Shown: positions 47,566 to 55,948, counted from the stretch's first letter. The stretch: DNA of 64,000 nucleotides from Microbacterium testaceum StLB037 (GCF_000202635.1 NC_015125.1:1-64000), one strand, 5' to 3'. Translations and numbers: made by a program. Notes: a model not told the origin generated them from the sequence alone.

Positions 47566-48069
47566 TCAGTCGCGGGCGACTCCGTGGAGTTCGAGATCAC
47601 GGAGCTCCCCGTCGGTCAACGTGAGCGTCATCATCGTGCAGCGGGGCTGCCGCCGACGGTCCGTGGGCGATCCCGGGTTCAGCAGGCGCAACCCCGCCGG
47701 CGTCGTGGTGTCCCACTGGATGTGGCTGTGCCCGAACACGAGAAGGTCGGTGTCGGCGAAGGCGGCATCCATCCTCTTCTCGCGGCCGGTCGCGGCACCC
47801 GTCTCGTGGATCACGGCGACCCGGACGCCCTCGATCTCGGCGCGGGCGACCTCGGGAAGGCGCGCGCGGAGGTCGGCTCCGTCGTTGTTGCCCCACACGC
47901 CGAGCACGGGCCCGAGGGCGAGGAGCTCGTCCAGCACCCCCGCGGTCACCCAGTCCCCCGCGTGGACGATCAGGTCGACCTCGGATGCCACGCGCCGCAC
48001 GGCATCCGGGAGGGTCCGGGCCCGCTTCGGCACGTGCGTATCGGCCACGAGGAGCAATCGGGTCGCCAT
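47566..48069 (-). CDS. metallophosphoesterase, YfcE/MJ0936 type
   Basis: A 167-residue phosphodiesterase with the complete metal set: LLLVADTHVPKRA (D-x-H), VHAGDWV, GNNDG, HE near 92 and VFGHSHIQW, followed by LLNPGSPT. Activity on phosphodiesters is expected; the physiological substrate is unknown. ATG 48069 lies 6 nt after TAGCGT, a leaderless start, divergent from the regulator gene at 48121. Confidence 0.9.
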   Translation of the reverse strand: MATRLLLVADTHVPKRARTLPDAVRRVASEVDLIVHAGDWVTAGVLDELLALGPVLGVWGNNDGADLRARLPEVARAEIEGVRVAVIHETGAATGREKRMDAAFADTDLLVFGHSHIQWDTTTPAGLRLLNPGSPTDRRRQPRCTMMTLTLTDGELRDLELHGVARD

Positions 48070-48075
48070 GCGTCC

Positions 48076-48081
48076 ACGCTA
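48076..48081 (-). promoter_or_regulatory. -10 box of leaderless promoter for the phosphoesterase
   Basis: TAGCGT on the minus strand, 6 nt before ATG 48069. Confidence 0.5.
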
Positions 48082-48108
48082 CATACGCTCGCGATACACC
48101 GGCCCGCC

Positions 48109-48114
48109 TACGAT
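48109..48114 (+). promoter_or_regulatory. -10 box of leaderless promoter for the response regulator
   Basis: TACGAT, 6 nt before ATG 48121; back to back with the leaderless promoter of the phosphoesterase. Confidence 0.5.
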
Positions 48115-48120
48115 GACGGG

Positions 48121-48789
48121 ATGCGCGTGCTGATCGTCGAGGACGAGCCCTATCTCGCCGAGGCGATCCGTGACGGGCTCCGACTGGAGGCGATCGCGGC
48201 CGACATCGCCGGGGACGGCGACTCCGCGCTCGAGCAGCTCAGCTACACCGCCTACGACGTCGTGGTGCTCGACCGCGACATCCCCGGGCCGAACGGCGAT
48301 GAGATCGCTCGGCACCTCGTCGCTCAGCCCGCCGCGCCGCGCGTGCTCATGCTCACCGCCGCGGACCGGCTCGACGACAAGGCGTCCGGGTTCGAGAGCG
48401 GAGCAGACGACTACCTGACGAAACCGTTCGTCCTGAAGGAGCTCGTGCTGAGGCTCAGGGCGCTCGCGCGCCGCCCCGCGGTCGGGGCTCCCCCGATCCT
48501 CGAGCTCGACGGCATCCGTCTCGATCCGTTCCGGCGCGAGGTGTACCGGGACGGACGCTACGTCTCTCTCACCCGGAAGCAGTTCGCGGTACTCGAGGTG
48601 CTGATGACCGCGGGCGGCGGGGTGGTCAGCGCGGAGGTCCTCCTGGAGCGCGCCTGGGACGAGAACGCCGACCCGTTCACCAACGCCGTGCGCATCACGA
48701 TCTCGACGCTGCGTAAACGTCTCGGTGAGCCGTGGCTCATCCAGACGGTCGCCGGTGTCGGGTACCGCATCGGCCCCGCGGATGCGTGA
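48121..48789 (+). CDS. response regulator, OmpR type
   Basis: A 222-residue two-component regulator: acidic pair ED at 7-8, phosphoacceptor D51 (VVVLDRDIPG) and K101 (DDYLTKPF). C-terminal winged helix with LTRKQFAVLEVLMTAGGG and VRITISTLRKRLGEPWLIQTVAGVGYRI. Leaderless start. Its last 8 bp overlap the kinase gene. The system resembles CseB/VanR-like envelope sensors and lies between vanY- and VanZ-like genes, which are possible targets (inference). Confidence 0.93.
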   Translation: MRVLIVEDEPYLAEAIRDGLRLEAIAADIAGDGDSALEQLSYTAYDVVVLDRDIPGPNGDEIARHLVAQPAAPRVLMLTAADRLDDKASGFESGADDYLTKPFVLKELVLRLRALARRPAVGAPPILELDGIRLDPFRREVYRDGRYVSLTRKQFAVLEVLMTAGGGVVSAEVLLERAWDENADPFTNAVRITISTLRKRLGEPWLIQTVAGVGYRIGPADA

Positions 48790-49900
48790 GCGTCCGGCCG
48801 GCCTGTCGGTCCGGATCAAGCTGACCCTCAGTTACGCGGTGTTCGTCGTGATCGTCGGCATCGCGCTGTTCACCGTGGGATTCCTGGTGCTGCGTTTCCT
48901 GCCCGAGGGCAATCTCTACGCCGACAACGGCCTGTTCACCCCCGCTCGCAGCAATCTGGCGGAGGTCTTCGTCAAGTACGCGTGGTTCACTCTCGCGGCT
49001 CTCGCGGTGATCGGACTGGGCGGCGGGTGGATCGTCGCCGGTCTCATGCTCCGGCCCCTGACCCGCATCACCGACGCGGCGCGCGCCGTGCGCGACGGGA
49101 GCCTCGATCGCCGGGTGGATCTTCCCGGGCGCCGCGATGAGCTCACCGACCTCGCCGACACGTTCGACGCCATGCTCTCGCGTATCGCGGAGACGGTGCA
49201 GGAGCAGCGGCGCTTCGCGGCGAACGCCTCGCACGAGCTGCGCACGCCGCACGCGACGATGCGGACGATGCTCGAGGTCGCCCGCGCCGACCCCGACAAC
49301 GTCGACGTGGAGCGGCTCCTCGGCCGGCTCGACGACACGAACGAGCGCGCGATCCGCTTGACCGAGGCGATCCTGGCGCTGTCGCGCGCCTCGCACGGCG
49401 GGGTGATCGCCCGCTCGGAGGTCAGGATCGACGCGCTCACCGCGGAGGTCTGCGCGGAACTCGCGCCGCTCGCCGTCGATGCGCCCGCCCGTCTGACGAC
49501 GCGCATCGCCTCGCCCGCCGTAGCCGTCGCGGATGAGACGCTCGCGCGCCAGATGATCACCAATCTCGTGCACAACGCCATCGTGCACAGCGCCGCCGAG
49601 GGCACGGCATCCCGGGAGATCCAGGTCACGGTGCGGACGGATGCTCGCAGCGTCGTCATCGACGTCGCGAACACGGGAGCCGAACTCTCCCGCGAAACCG
49701 TGGCCACGCTGCCCGAACCGTTCGTGCGCGCGGCCGGTCGCGCTCGGACCGCGGCCGCCGGGACGGGGCTCGGTCTCGCCATCGCGGTCGCGATCGTGCG
49801 CGCGCACGAGGGGTCGCTCGAGCTGTGGCCGCGCGAGGGCGGCGGGCTCCACGCCCGCGTGCGCCTTCCACGGCCGACGGGCGACCAGGCGCGGGGCTGA
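48782..49900 (+). CDS. sensor histidine kinase with HAMP domain
   Basis: A 372-residue membrane kinase. Helices at about 13-38 and 66-88 enclose a short extracytoplasmic loop of about 27 residues; a HAMP linker follows (RPLTRITDAARAVRDG). H-box ANASHELRTPHATM with H151; the position after TP is His instead of the usual Leu. N-box LVHNAIVHS, G-box-like ANTGAELS and GTGLGLAIAVAIVRAHEG. Overlaps the regulator by 8 bp. Confidence 0.92.
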   Translation: MRERPAGLSVRIKLTLSYAVFVVIVGIALFTVGFLVLRFLPEGNLYADNGLFTPARSNLAEVFVKYAWFTLAALAVIGLGGGWIVAGLMLRPLTRITDAARAVRDGSLDRRVDLPGRRDELTDLADTFDAMLSRIAETVQEQRRFAANASHELRTPHATMRTMLEVARADPDNVDVERLLGRLDDTNERAIRLTEAILALSRASHGGVIARSEVRIDALTAEVCAELAPLAVDAPARLTTRIASPAVAVADETLARQMITNLVHNAIVHSAAEGTASREIQVTVRTDARSVVIDVANTGAELSRETVATLPEPFVRAAGRARTAAAGTGLGLAIAVAIVRAHEGSLELWPREGGGLHARVRLPRPTGDQARG

Positions 49901-49921
49901 CGGGCGACGCCGGCCTGCGGG

Positions 49922-49996
49922 TCGCGGTCGCGCAAAGCGCGGGCCCGACGGGTCGGCACCGGCGCGCCGATCGCGGTCGCGCGGAGCGCGGGCCCG
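49922..49996. repeat. direct duplication of a 26-bp GC-rich element
   Basis: TCGCGGTCGCGC followed by AAAGCGCGGGCCCG at 49922-49947 recurs at 49971-49996 with two changed bases (period 49 bp). Each copy can fold GCGC-AAA/GGA-GCGC. Lies between the kinase gene and the convergent VanZ gene. Confidence 0.6.
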
Positions 49997-50055
49997 CGGG
50001 CTCCCTCTCCGGCGCCGCATCGCTCGCGCGCGATCGCGACCCGCCCGGACCCGCG

Positions 50056-50508
50056 TCATCCGCGCGAGACCGTCTCCCCCGCGCGCACCGCCGCCCGCGT
50101 CGATAGCCGCAGGACGATCACGATCAGCGTGCCCACCGCCGCCCCGAGGGTGTTGTGCAGCACGTCGTCCACGTCGGGTACCCGACCGGGAATGAGCGAC
50201 TGCGCGGTCTCCACGGCGAGAGACACCGCCAAACCGAACGGGACCGTCAACGGCGTGAATCGGAGCGGGAGCAACGCCGCGACGGCGATGCCCAGGGGCA
50301 CGAACAGCGCGATGTTCATCACGACGTCGCTGTTGTACGCCAGCGTCAGTCCGCCCCACCGCTCCGCGACGAGGAAGAAGGCGTCGACCGCCCGCTCCTG
50401 GAAGGGCCGGATGAGTGCGCGCGGGGCGAGGGTGAGCACCCCCACGACGGCGAGCGCCGCGGCGGCGACGAGGACACGGGCGGGGGTGAGGATCGGGGCG
50501 TTCGGCAT
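50056..50508 (-). CDS. VanZ-family membrane protein
   Basis: A 150-residue protein with four or five helices and the VanZ segments NSDVVMNIALFVPLGIAVA and ETAQSLIPGRVPDVDDVLHNTLGAAVG. Paralog of the protein at 38145-38657. Start ATG 50508 follows AGGAGTCTCC. It converges with the kinase gene; expression under that two-component system is possible but not shown. Confidence 0.86.
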   Translation of the reverse strand: MPNAPILTPARVLVAAAALAVVGVLTLAPRALIRPFQERAVDAFFLVAERWGGLTLAYNSDVVMNIALFVPLGIAVAALLPLRFTPLTVPFGLAVSLAVETAQSLIPGRVPDVDDVLHNTLGAAVGTLIVIVLRLSTRAAVRAGETVSRG

Positions 50509-50611
50509 GGAGACTCCTGGGTGTTCGGGCTTCCAGCCCACACGCCGCCGTGTTGCGAGCGCATCTGCGCCCGGCGATACGCGGACGATATGCCCTTCCC
50601 AGACGAGGACA

Positions 50612-51007
50612 ATGGATGCCGTGACCTCCTCCCGTACCCGTCTCGCGCTCGTTCTGCTCGTCGATGTCGTCCTGGTCATCGTCTTCGCCGCGATCGGTCG
50701 CGCGACCCACGACGGCGACGTGCTCGGCCCCCTCGGTTCGGGGCTGGCGACGACCGCGTGGCCGTTCCTCGTCGCTCTGGTCCTCGGTTGGCTCATCGCC
50801 CGGGCGTGGCGCGCCCCTCTCGCGCCCCTGCGGACGGGGCTGATCGTGTGGGCCGTCACGGTCGTCGTCGGTATGGTGCTGCGCGCGGTGAGCGGCCAGG
50901 GCGTGGCCGTCGCGTTCGTGATCGTCGCGTCGATCACGCTGGCCCTGTTCCTCGTGGGCTGGCGCGTGGTCGCCCGGCTGGCGTCGCGGCGCCGCCGGGC
51001 CGTCTGA
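50612..51007 (+). CDS. DUF3054-like membrane protein
   Basis: A 131-residue protein with four helices covering most of its length, beginning RLALVLLVDVVLVIVFAAIGRATHDGD and containing TAWPFLVALVLGWLIARAW, which matches the DUF3054 pattern. Function unknown. ATG 50612 follows GACGAGGAC. Divergent from the VanZ gene, about 100 bp apart. Confidence 0.82.
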   Translation: MDAVTSSRTRLALVLLVDVVLVIVFAAIGRATHDGDVLGPLGSGLATTAWPFLVALVLGWLIARAWRAPLAPLRTGLIVWAVTVVVGMVLRAVSGQGVAVAFVIVASITLALFLVGWRVVARLASRRRRAV

Positions 51008-51119
51008 GACGCTTCTCCCCCGCGCGCCGGGTTCGCGCTCCACCAAAATGAGACGCTCGGACCGCCGGACGGCAGGTGAGGGTGAGAGACGAACAGTCGA
51101 CGCCCTGGGAGGATGCCTC

Positions 51120-51713
51120 GTGACGAACCTGGATGAGGACCTGCGTGCCGCGGATCCCGCACATCACCTCGAAGGTTCTCGGGCCGAAACGATCGCTGCA
51201 AGAACGTGGGATCACATGCGCGCGATGGCCCCACCATCTCGTCCGCGGCGCAGGAGGCTCGTCCTCCCCCTCACCCTCGCCGTCATCGCGCTGTCGACGG
51301 GTGCTGCCCTCGCCGCACCGATATGGCTCGGGGTCGGGGAGGACGCGACCCGCGTCGATCCGGACGCACAGATTCCGATCACGTACACGACGCTCAGCGG
51401 GGTGAAGGTGGATTGCGTGTGGGCGGTCCGCGTCGGCGAGGATCAGCGCTCCGCCGCCGACGACCGGGTTGCCCGAGCGCTCGCTCAGACCGACTGGGAG
51501 GGCATCGGGCAAGAGATCTACGACTACGCGATCGCGAATCCGCGCGGCCCCCAGCCCGGCGAGGTCTGGACCAACGACACGCCGGAGGTGCGGGATGCCC
51601 TTGCTTTCCGGATCGCCGTCACGCCGATCATCGAACGTCGTCTCCCGGCTGAGATCCGTGCTCTGGAGCCGGGATGGGCGAGCACCAGCACCTGCACGGG
51701 TCCGTTCCGGTGA
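51120..51713 (+). CDS. single-helix membrane protein preceding an ECF sigma factor
   Basis: A 197-residue protein: about 45 cytoplasmic residues (DLRAADPAHHLEGSRAETIAAR), one helix (about 48-68, LVLPLTLAVIALSTGAALA), then an extracytoplasmic domain with two cysteines. This is the topology of a membrane anti-sigma factor, but the zinc-type HxxxCxxC motif is missing. GTG 51120 follows GGGAGGA. Overlaps the sigma factor gene by 40 bp. Possible regulator of that sigma factor; no family name. Confidence 0.72.
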   Translation: MTNLDEDLRAADPAHHLEGSRAETIAARTWDHMRAMAPPSRPRRRRLVLPLTLAVIALSTGAALAAPIWLGVGEDATRVDPDAQIPITYTTLSGVKVDCVWAVRVGEDQRSAADDRVARALAQTDWEGIGQEIYDYAIANPRGPQPGEVWTNDTPEVRDALAFRIAVTPIIERRLPAEIRALEPGWASTSTCTGPFR

Positions 51714-52309
51714 GCCGTCGCCCCGACGCCCGATCAGAAGACTGGGCGACGAGAGTCGCCGCCGACAACGGCGCCGACCTCCTTCGCTACTTCGCCCGTC
51801 GGCATCCGGACGACGCCGACGACCTGCTGAGCGAGACCCTGGCCGTGATCTGGAGGCGTCGCGATCATTTGCCGACGAACCCGTCCGACGCGCGCATGTG
51901 GAGCTTCGGTGTCGCGCGGAACGTCTCGCACCGTCACCGGCGAGGACTGCTCGGCCGCCGTCGCCTGTACGACGCCCTGGCATCGGAGGCCGACGTGACC
52001 GAGGCTGCGCCCGCAGACCCCTCCGCGGCGGCGGAACGTCGAGAGCGCGAGACCGACGTACGAAGAGCGATCGGGCGCTTGCGGGCGACGGACCGCGAGC
52101 TGATCATGCTCGTGCACTGGGACGGCTTCACCCTCGTGGATGCCGCCGCGTTGCTCGGGCTGAACGCTTCGACGGCTCGCACACGCTACGGACGCGCCAA
52201 GGCGTGTTTCGTCGTCCACCTGGAAGAGCACCGCTCCGCCCCGCGACGAGATGACGCCGAGTCGCACTCGACCCGACGTCGCTACGGCCCCGGCGTCCAG
52301 GACGCCTGA
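51674..52309 (+). CDS. ECF-type RNA polymerase sigma factor
   Basis: A 211-residue sigma-70 family protein. Region 2 is seen in DLLRYFARRHPDDADDLLSETLAVIWRRRDHLP and MWSFGVARNVSHRHRRG; region 4 in DRELIMLVHWDGFTLVDAAALLGLNASTARTRYGRA. A basic tail of about 25 residues follows. ATG 51674 has GGAG upstream; GTG 51710 overlapping the upstream stop is an alternative. Operon with the membrane protein before it. Target promoters are unknown. Confidence 0.87.
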   Translation: MGEHQHLHGSVPVSRRPDARSEDWATRVAADNGADLLRYFARRHPDDADDLLSETLAVIWRRRDHLPTNPSDARMWSFGVARNVSHRHRRGLLGRRRLYDALASEADVTEAAPADPSAAAERRERETDVRRAIGRLRATDRELIMLVHWDGFTLVDAAALLGLNASTARTRYGRAKACFVVHLEEHRSAPRRDDAESHSTRRRYGPGVQDA

Positions 52310-52325
52310 CGGCGCTTGACAGGCA

Positions 52326-52838
52326 TCAGTCCGCGAGCGACACGTCGACCTGGATCTCCGCCGCGAGGCGCTCCAGTTCCTCGACCAGGTCGTCGGTCTC
52401 GACCCCCTCGATGAGCGTCACCGTGATCGAGGCCTCGAACAGGCGTCCGCCCGCCATCGCGGCATCCGTCGTCTGCGTCGACATGCGTTCGATGCTCACG
52501 CCGCGCGCGGTGAGCGCCGCGGAGATCTCGCGCACGATGCCCGGACGGTCGTTGCCGATCACCTCGAGGGTCACGCTGTGGGGAGCGGATGCCGTGCCCT
52601 CGGGCGCTCCGGTGTGCACGGTCACCGCGAGGGTGCCGGCCATGCCCTCGAGCGCGGCGCGCAGGGCGTCGGCCTGATCGGCGGCGACCGACACCTCGAC
52701 GATCCCGGCGAACGCTCCGGCGAGCTCAGCGAGCTCGCTGTTCTCCCAGTTGCCGCCGTGGGCGTCGATGATGTCGGCGACCGACGACACCAGGCCCGCG
52801 CGGTCATCGCCGACGATGGTCAGAACGAGGGTGGTCAT
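52326..52838 (-). CDS. double ACT-domain protein, GcvR-like
   Basis: A 170-residue protein made of two ACT domains (about 1-75 and 88-165): LVLTIVGDDRAGLVSSVADI and TLEVIGNDRPGIVREISAAL carry the ligand-binding loop. Similar to the glycine cleavage repressor GcvR and related amino-acid sensors; no DNA-binding domain. ATG 52838 is 6 nt after TACGCT (leaderless). Divergent from the DUF6412-like gene. Ligand unknown. Confidence 0.87.
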   Translation of the reverse strand: MTTLVLTIVGDDRAGLVSSVADIIDAHGGNWENSELAELAGAFAGIVEVSVAADQADALRAALEGMAGTLAVTVHTGAPEGTASAPHSVTLEVIGNDRPGIVREISAALTARGVSIERMSTQTTDAAMAGGRLFEASITVTLIEGVETDDLVEELERLAAEIQVDVSLAD

Positions 52839-52844
52839 GGCCCC

Positions 52845-52850
52845 AGCGTA
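52845..52850 (-). promoter_or_regulatory. -10 box of leaderless promoter for the ACT-domain gene
   Basis: TACGCT on the minus strand, 6 nt before ATG 52838. Confidence 0.5.
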
Positions 52851-52898
52851 GCGACCGGCCCCTGCTAGCGTGGGAGGGACGTCGAGGGGAGGGCGCAC

Positions 52899-53177
52899 AT
52901 GATCGCATCGCTGATCGCTCTGCTGAACCTGCTCCTCGCGACCGCCGAACTGGCCCTCACGCCGGGGACCGGCGCCCCGCTTCTCGCGGTGGTCCTCGCC
53001 GCGGCGGTCGTCGTCACCGTCGCGATCGTCCTCGTGGTGCTCCCGGCTCTCCTCGCCGGGGCGTCGCCGCGCGCGCCGCGGCCGATCGACCCCTCCGCGC
53101 CTCTCACACAGAGCGATCCCGACGCCGCCGGACATCCCCGTCCTCGAGCGCCGGGGTTCGTGGCCCGCGCCGCCTAG
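52899..53177 (+). CDS. small membrane protein, DUF6412-like
   Basis: A 92-residue protein with two helices (about 3-20 and 26-56) and a Pro-rich basic tail (SPRAPRPIDPSAPLTQ). This arrangement matches small proteins encoded directly before a second YidC in Microbacteriaceae. ATG 52899 follows GGGGAGGG; a TAGCGT -10 box sits at 52866-52871. Probably an operon with the YidC gene 113 bp downstream. Function unknown. Confidence 0.78.
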   Translation: MIASLIALLNLLLATAELALTPGTGAPLLAVVLAAAVVVTVAIVLVVLPALLAGASPRAPRPIDPSAPLTQSDPDAAGHPRPRAPGFVARAA

Positions 53178-53290
53178 CCCTCCCCCGCACCGTCCGCTGA
53201 CGGTGGTCTGTGGCATCCGTTCCGGAGGGGCGGTGGCGCAGTGATCCCTCGATCACCGATCCCTTGATCGCCGCCACGAACGGAACCCTC

Positions 53291-54022
53291 ATGGACCTCT
53301 TCACCCTGCCCCCGCTCGCCTTCCTCCTCGACCTCACCACCCGAGCCCTGCTCGCTCTCACGGACACTCTCACTCCCCTCACCGGCGGACTCGCCGCCGC
53401 TCTCGCCGTCGTCGCCGTCACCCTCGTCGTCCGGCTCGCGCTCATCCCGGTGGGCGTGTCTCAGGCCCGCGCGGAACAGACGCGCGCGCGCCTGGCTCCC
53501 CGCCTGCGCGTCCTGCAGGAGCGCTGGCGCAAGAACCCCGAACGCCTGCAGCGCGAGACCATGCAGCTCTACCGCGACGAGAACACCTCGCCCGCCGCCG
53601 GTTGTCTCCCTCTTCTCGCCCAGGCCCCGGTCGTCGGTCTCCTCTACGCGGTTTTCCTGCATCCCACCGTGGGAGGGCACGCGAACACGCTCCTCACGCA
53701 CGACCTGTTCGGCGTCCCCCTGGGCCGCAGCCTCGTGGGCGCCCTGACGTCGGGGACGATGGATGCCACGACCCTCGCCGTCTTCGCGAGCCTCGTGGTC
53801 GTGATCGCGGGGGTGGCCGAACTCACCCGGCGGCTCCTCCGTCCCGCGACCGACCCGTCGGCGCCGACATGGATGACGGGGATGGTCGGGGTGCTGCAGT
53901 TCACCACCGCGGGGGTGGCGCTGTTCGTCCCCCTCGCGGCGGCGCTGTATCTGACGGTCACGACCATGTGGACGCTCGGGCAGCGCCTCCTCCTCCGACG
54001 GCGTTACCCGCTGCAGGCGTGA
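53291..54022 (+). CDS. YidC/Oxa1-family membrane insertase, second copy
   Basis: A 243-residue insertase of the short type. Five helices; the hydrophilic-groove region VVAVTLVVRLALIPVGVSQ keeps the conserved Arg, followed by the coiled cytosolic loop QTRARLAPRLRVLQERWRKNPERLQRE and PAAGCLPLLAQAPVVGLLYAVFL. The essential yidC normally sits beside rpmH/rnpA, so this is probably a paralog. Its clients are unknown. Start ATG 53291 gives the usual short N-terminus. Confidence 0.9.
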   Translation: MDLFTLPPLAFLLDLTTRALLALTDTLTPLTGGLAAALAVVAVTLVVRLALIPVGVSQARAEQTRARLAPRLRVLQERWRKNPERLQRETMQLYRDENTSPAAGCLPLLAQAPVVGLLYAVFLHPTVGGHANTLLTHDLFGVPLGRSLVGALTSGTMDATTLAVFASLVVVIAGVAELTRRLLRPATDPSAPTWMTGMVGVLQFTTAGVALFVPLAAALYLTVTTMWTLGQRLLLRRRYPLQA

Positions 54023-54025
54023 GGA

Positions 54026-55255
54026 TCAGGGGGTTCGGCGGTCCCACCGGGGGCTGCGCGCGGCGTTCAGCCCGGCCGTCGCCAGGACGAGGAGCGCCGC
54101 GCCCGCGGGGAACAGCATCGCCGTCTCCACCGAGACCTGCTCGGCGACCGCGCCGGTCACCGCCGACGACAGCGCCTGCGCGAGCGTCAGCGCCGAGGCG
54201 AGCACCGTCATCGTCGACGCGGTACGACCGCGCGGGGCACGGTGGCCGGCGAGGCTGAACAGGGTGACGAGCGAGGGGCCGACGCCGATGCCCATGAGAC
54301 ACAGCACGAGGGTGACGGTGGGGACGGACCCGCCGACCGTGTACGCGCCCGCCGAAGCCGTGAGGATGCTCGCGAACGCCACGAGACGCCACCGCAGCGA
54401 GAAGCGGGCGGGCAAGAGGGCGACGGCGAGGGCGAGAACGGCCGAGCCGACCCCCATCACGCCGTACAGCAGAGCGCCGGCTTCGGGGGCGCCCTGGGCT
54501 TCCATGAACGCCGTGAGCGAGGTCAGCGTCGAGCCGAAGAAGAGTCCTACCCCGAACACCGCGGCGACGAGCACGAGCAGTTTCGGGTGCACCAGCTCTC
54601 GTGCCGGGGCCATGGCTGCACGCTCGGCGCGCTCCGGGACGGCCCGGCCGGTCGGGTGCAGAGCGAAGGCGGTGACGAAGACGAAGCTCAGCACCGCCGC
54701 GCCCACGATCGGCGCCCACGGCGCGATCAGCGCCGCGAGGAGCCCGACCACGAAGGGTCCGATGACGAATGCCGTCTCATCCGCGGCGGACTCGTACGCC
54801 ATCGCCCGCGAGAACGTGCGCTCGCGCCGCTGCGGGTCCACGCGCTCCCCGATGAGCGCCATCACCCGGCTCCGTGACATCGCGGCGGTCTGCGGACCGG
54901 TCAGCCCGATCGCCGCCGCCGACGCGAGCAGCAGCGCATCCGAGGAGGAGGCCGCGACCACGAGCGGGAAGAGCGAGAGCAGGATGCCGTTCGCGAGGCC
55001 CACCGGCACGAGCACGCGCCGCTGCCCGAAGCGATCGGCGAGGTCGCCCAGCACCGGACCCGCGACGACGACGCCGAGACCGACGGCCGCGGAGGTCAGA
55101 CCGCCGAGGGCCACGGATCCGCGCACGGCGACGACCAGGGCCAGAACGCCCACCGTCATCATCGCGAAGGGAAGACGGGCCACGAACGCCACCGGGAAGT
55201 ACCACAGACCGGTGTGATGGATCAGCGATCGATGGGTGGTCACGGGCAGAGTCAT
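54026..55255 (-). CDS. MFS transporter
   Basis: A 409-residue, 12-helix permease with loop motif GDLADRFGQRRVLVPVG (about 70-86) and the second-half counterpart weak. VGPSLVTLFSLAGHRAPRGRTASTMTV is typical of drug/sugar efflux relatives. Substrate unknown. ATG 55255 follows GGAGAC. The 3' end is 3 bp from the convergent YidC gene. Confidence 0.87.
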   Translation of the reverse strand: MTLPVTTHRSLIHHTGLWYFPVAFVARLPFAMMTVGVLALVVAVRGSVALGGLTSAAVGLGVVVAGPVLGDLADRFGQRRVLVPVGLANGILLSLFPLVVAASSSDALLLASAAAIGLTGPQTAAMSRSRVMALIGERVDPQRRERTFSRAMAYESAADETAFVIGPFVVGLLAALIAPWAPIVGAAVLSFVFVTAFALHPTGRAVPERAERAAMAPARELVHPKLLVLVAAVFGVGLFFGSTLTSLTAFMEAQGAPEAGALLYGVMGVGSAVLALAVALLPARFSLRWRLVAFASILTASAGAYTVGGSVPTVTLVLCLMGIGVGPSLVTLFSLAGHRAPRGRTASTMTVLASALTLAQALSSAVTGAVAEQVSVETAMLFPAGAALLVLATAGLNAARSPRWDRRTP

Positions 55256-55356
55256 AGAGCGGTCTCCGGAGGCGGGGGAACGTGCCGCCTTGCCGAGCCG
55301 GTAGGTAGTTGCACTGCGTGCGGCGGGCGAACCCGCGCCCCCATTCTACCGAAGGG

Positions 55357-55572
55357 TCAGGAGACCAGCGCGGCGATCGCGGCGATCAGCGACGCCAGAG
55401 CCAGCGCGAGCGCGAGGCCGATGAGCACGGTGTGCACGATGAGGAACGGCGTCGCCTTGCCCGCGGCGTTCTTCGCGCGCGGGTCCTTCGCCACTCGCAC
55501 GTAGAACCGCGGCCACACGACCGCGTTGAAAACGGCGTTGGCGAACAGCAGGGCGATGAGGACCGGTTCCAT
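55357..55572 (-). CDS. SCO4848-family membrane protein
   Basis: A 71-residue protein with two helices (about 3-20 and 42-68) joined by RFYVRVAKDPRAKNAAGKATPF. Length and the loop sequence match the SCO4848 family, restricted to actinobacteria, function unknown. ATG 55572 follows GGAGG. Separated by about 100 bp from the MFS gene downstream. Confidence 0.87.
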   Translation of the reverse strand: MEPVLIALLFANAVFNAVVWPRFYVRVAKDPRAKNAAGKATPFLIVHTVLIGLALALALASLIAAIAALVS

Positions 55573-55600
55573 GCCTCCAGCCTAGGTTCTGCTCCGCGCG

Positions 55601-55942
55601 TCACACCGCGCACGCGATGCAGCGGCGGGCGAAGGGGCGGGCCTCCAACCGCGCATCGCCGATCGGACGGCCGCAGTTCTCGCACACCCCGAAGGTCCCG
55701 GATGCCACGCGCTCCCGCGCCGCCTGGATCTCGACGCGCTCCGCCTCGGCACCCCGGCGCAGGGCATCGACCTGCGCCCACTCCCCCGACAGGGTGGACC
55801 CCTCGGGATCATGCTCGTCGTCTGCCGTGGCATCCGCCCGGTCGTGCCGAAGGCTCGCCTCGTCTTCTCGCAAGCGGGCGAGCCGATGATCGACCTCGCG
55901 CTGGCGGTCGTCGAGCATGCGCTCCGCGTGTGCGGCATCCAT
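55601..55942 (-). CDS. DksA/TraR-type zinc-finger protein
   Basis: A 113-residue protein with a helical coiled-coil N-terminal half (about 5-75) and the C4 finger CENCGRPIGDARLEARPFARRC-IAC split as C86/C89 and C107/C110. DksA relatives bind RNA polymerase; in actinobacteria such proteins (for example RbpA-unrelated TraR-like) are little studied. ATG 55942 is 6 nt after TAGCGT (leaderless). Divergent from the DUF2834 gene. Confidence 0.87.
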   Translation of the reverse strand: MDAAHAERMLDDRQREVDHRLARLREDEASLRHDRADATADDEHDPEGSTLSGEWAQVDALRRGAEAERVEIQAARERVASGTFGVCENCGRPIGDARLEARPFARRCIACAV

Positions 55943-55948
55943 CCTTCG

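Noticed and set aside
38145..50508. Glycopeptide-resistance cluster (VanY, VanZ x2, two-component system)
   Set aside because: No vanH, vanA-type ligase or vanX is present and the genes are dispersed among unrelated ones; VanY and VanZ families are common housekeeping genes here.
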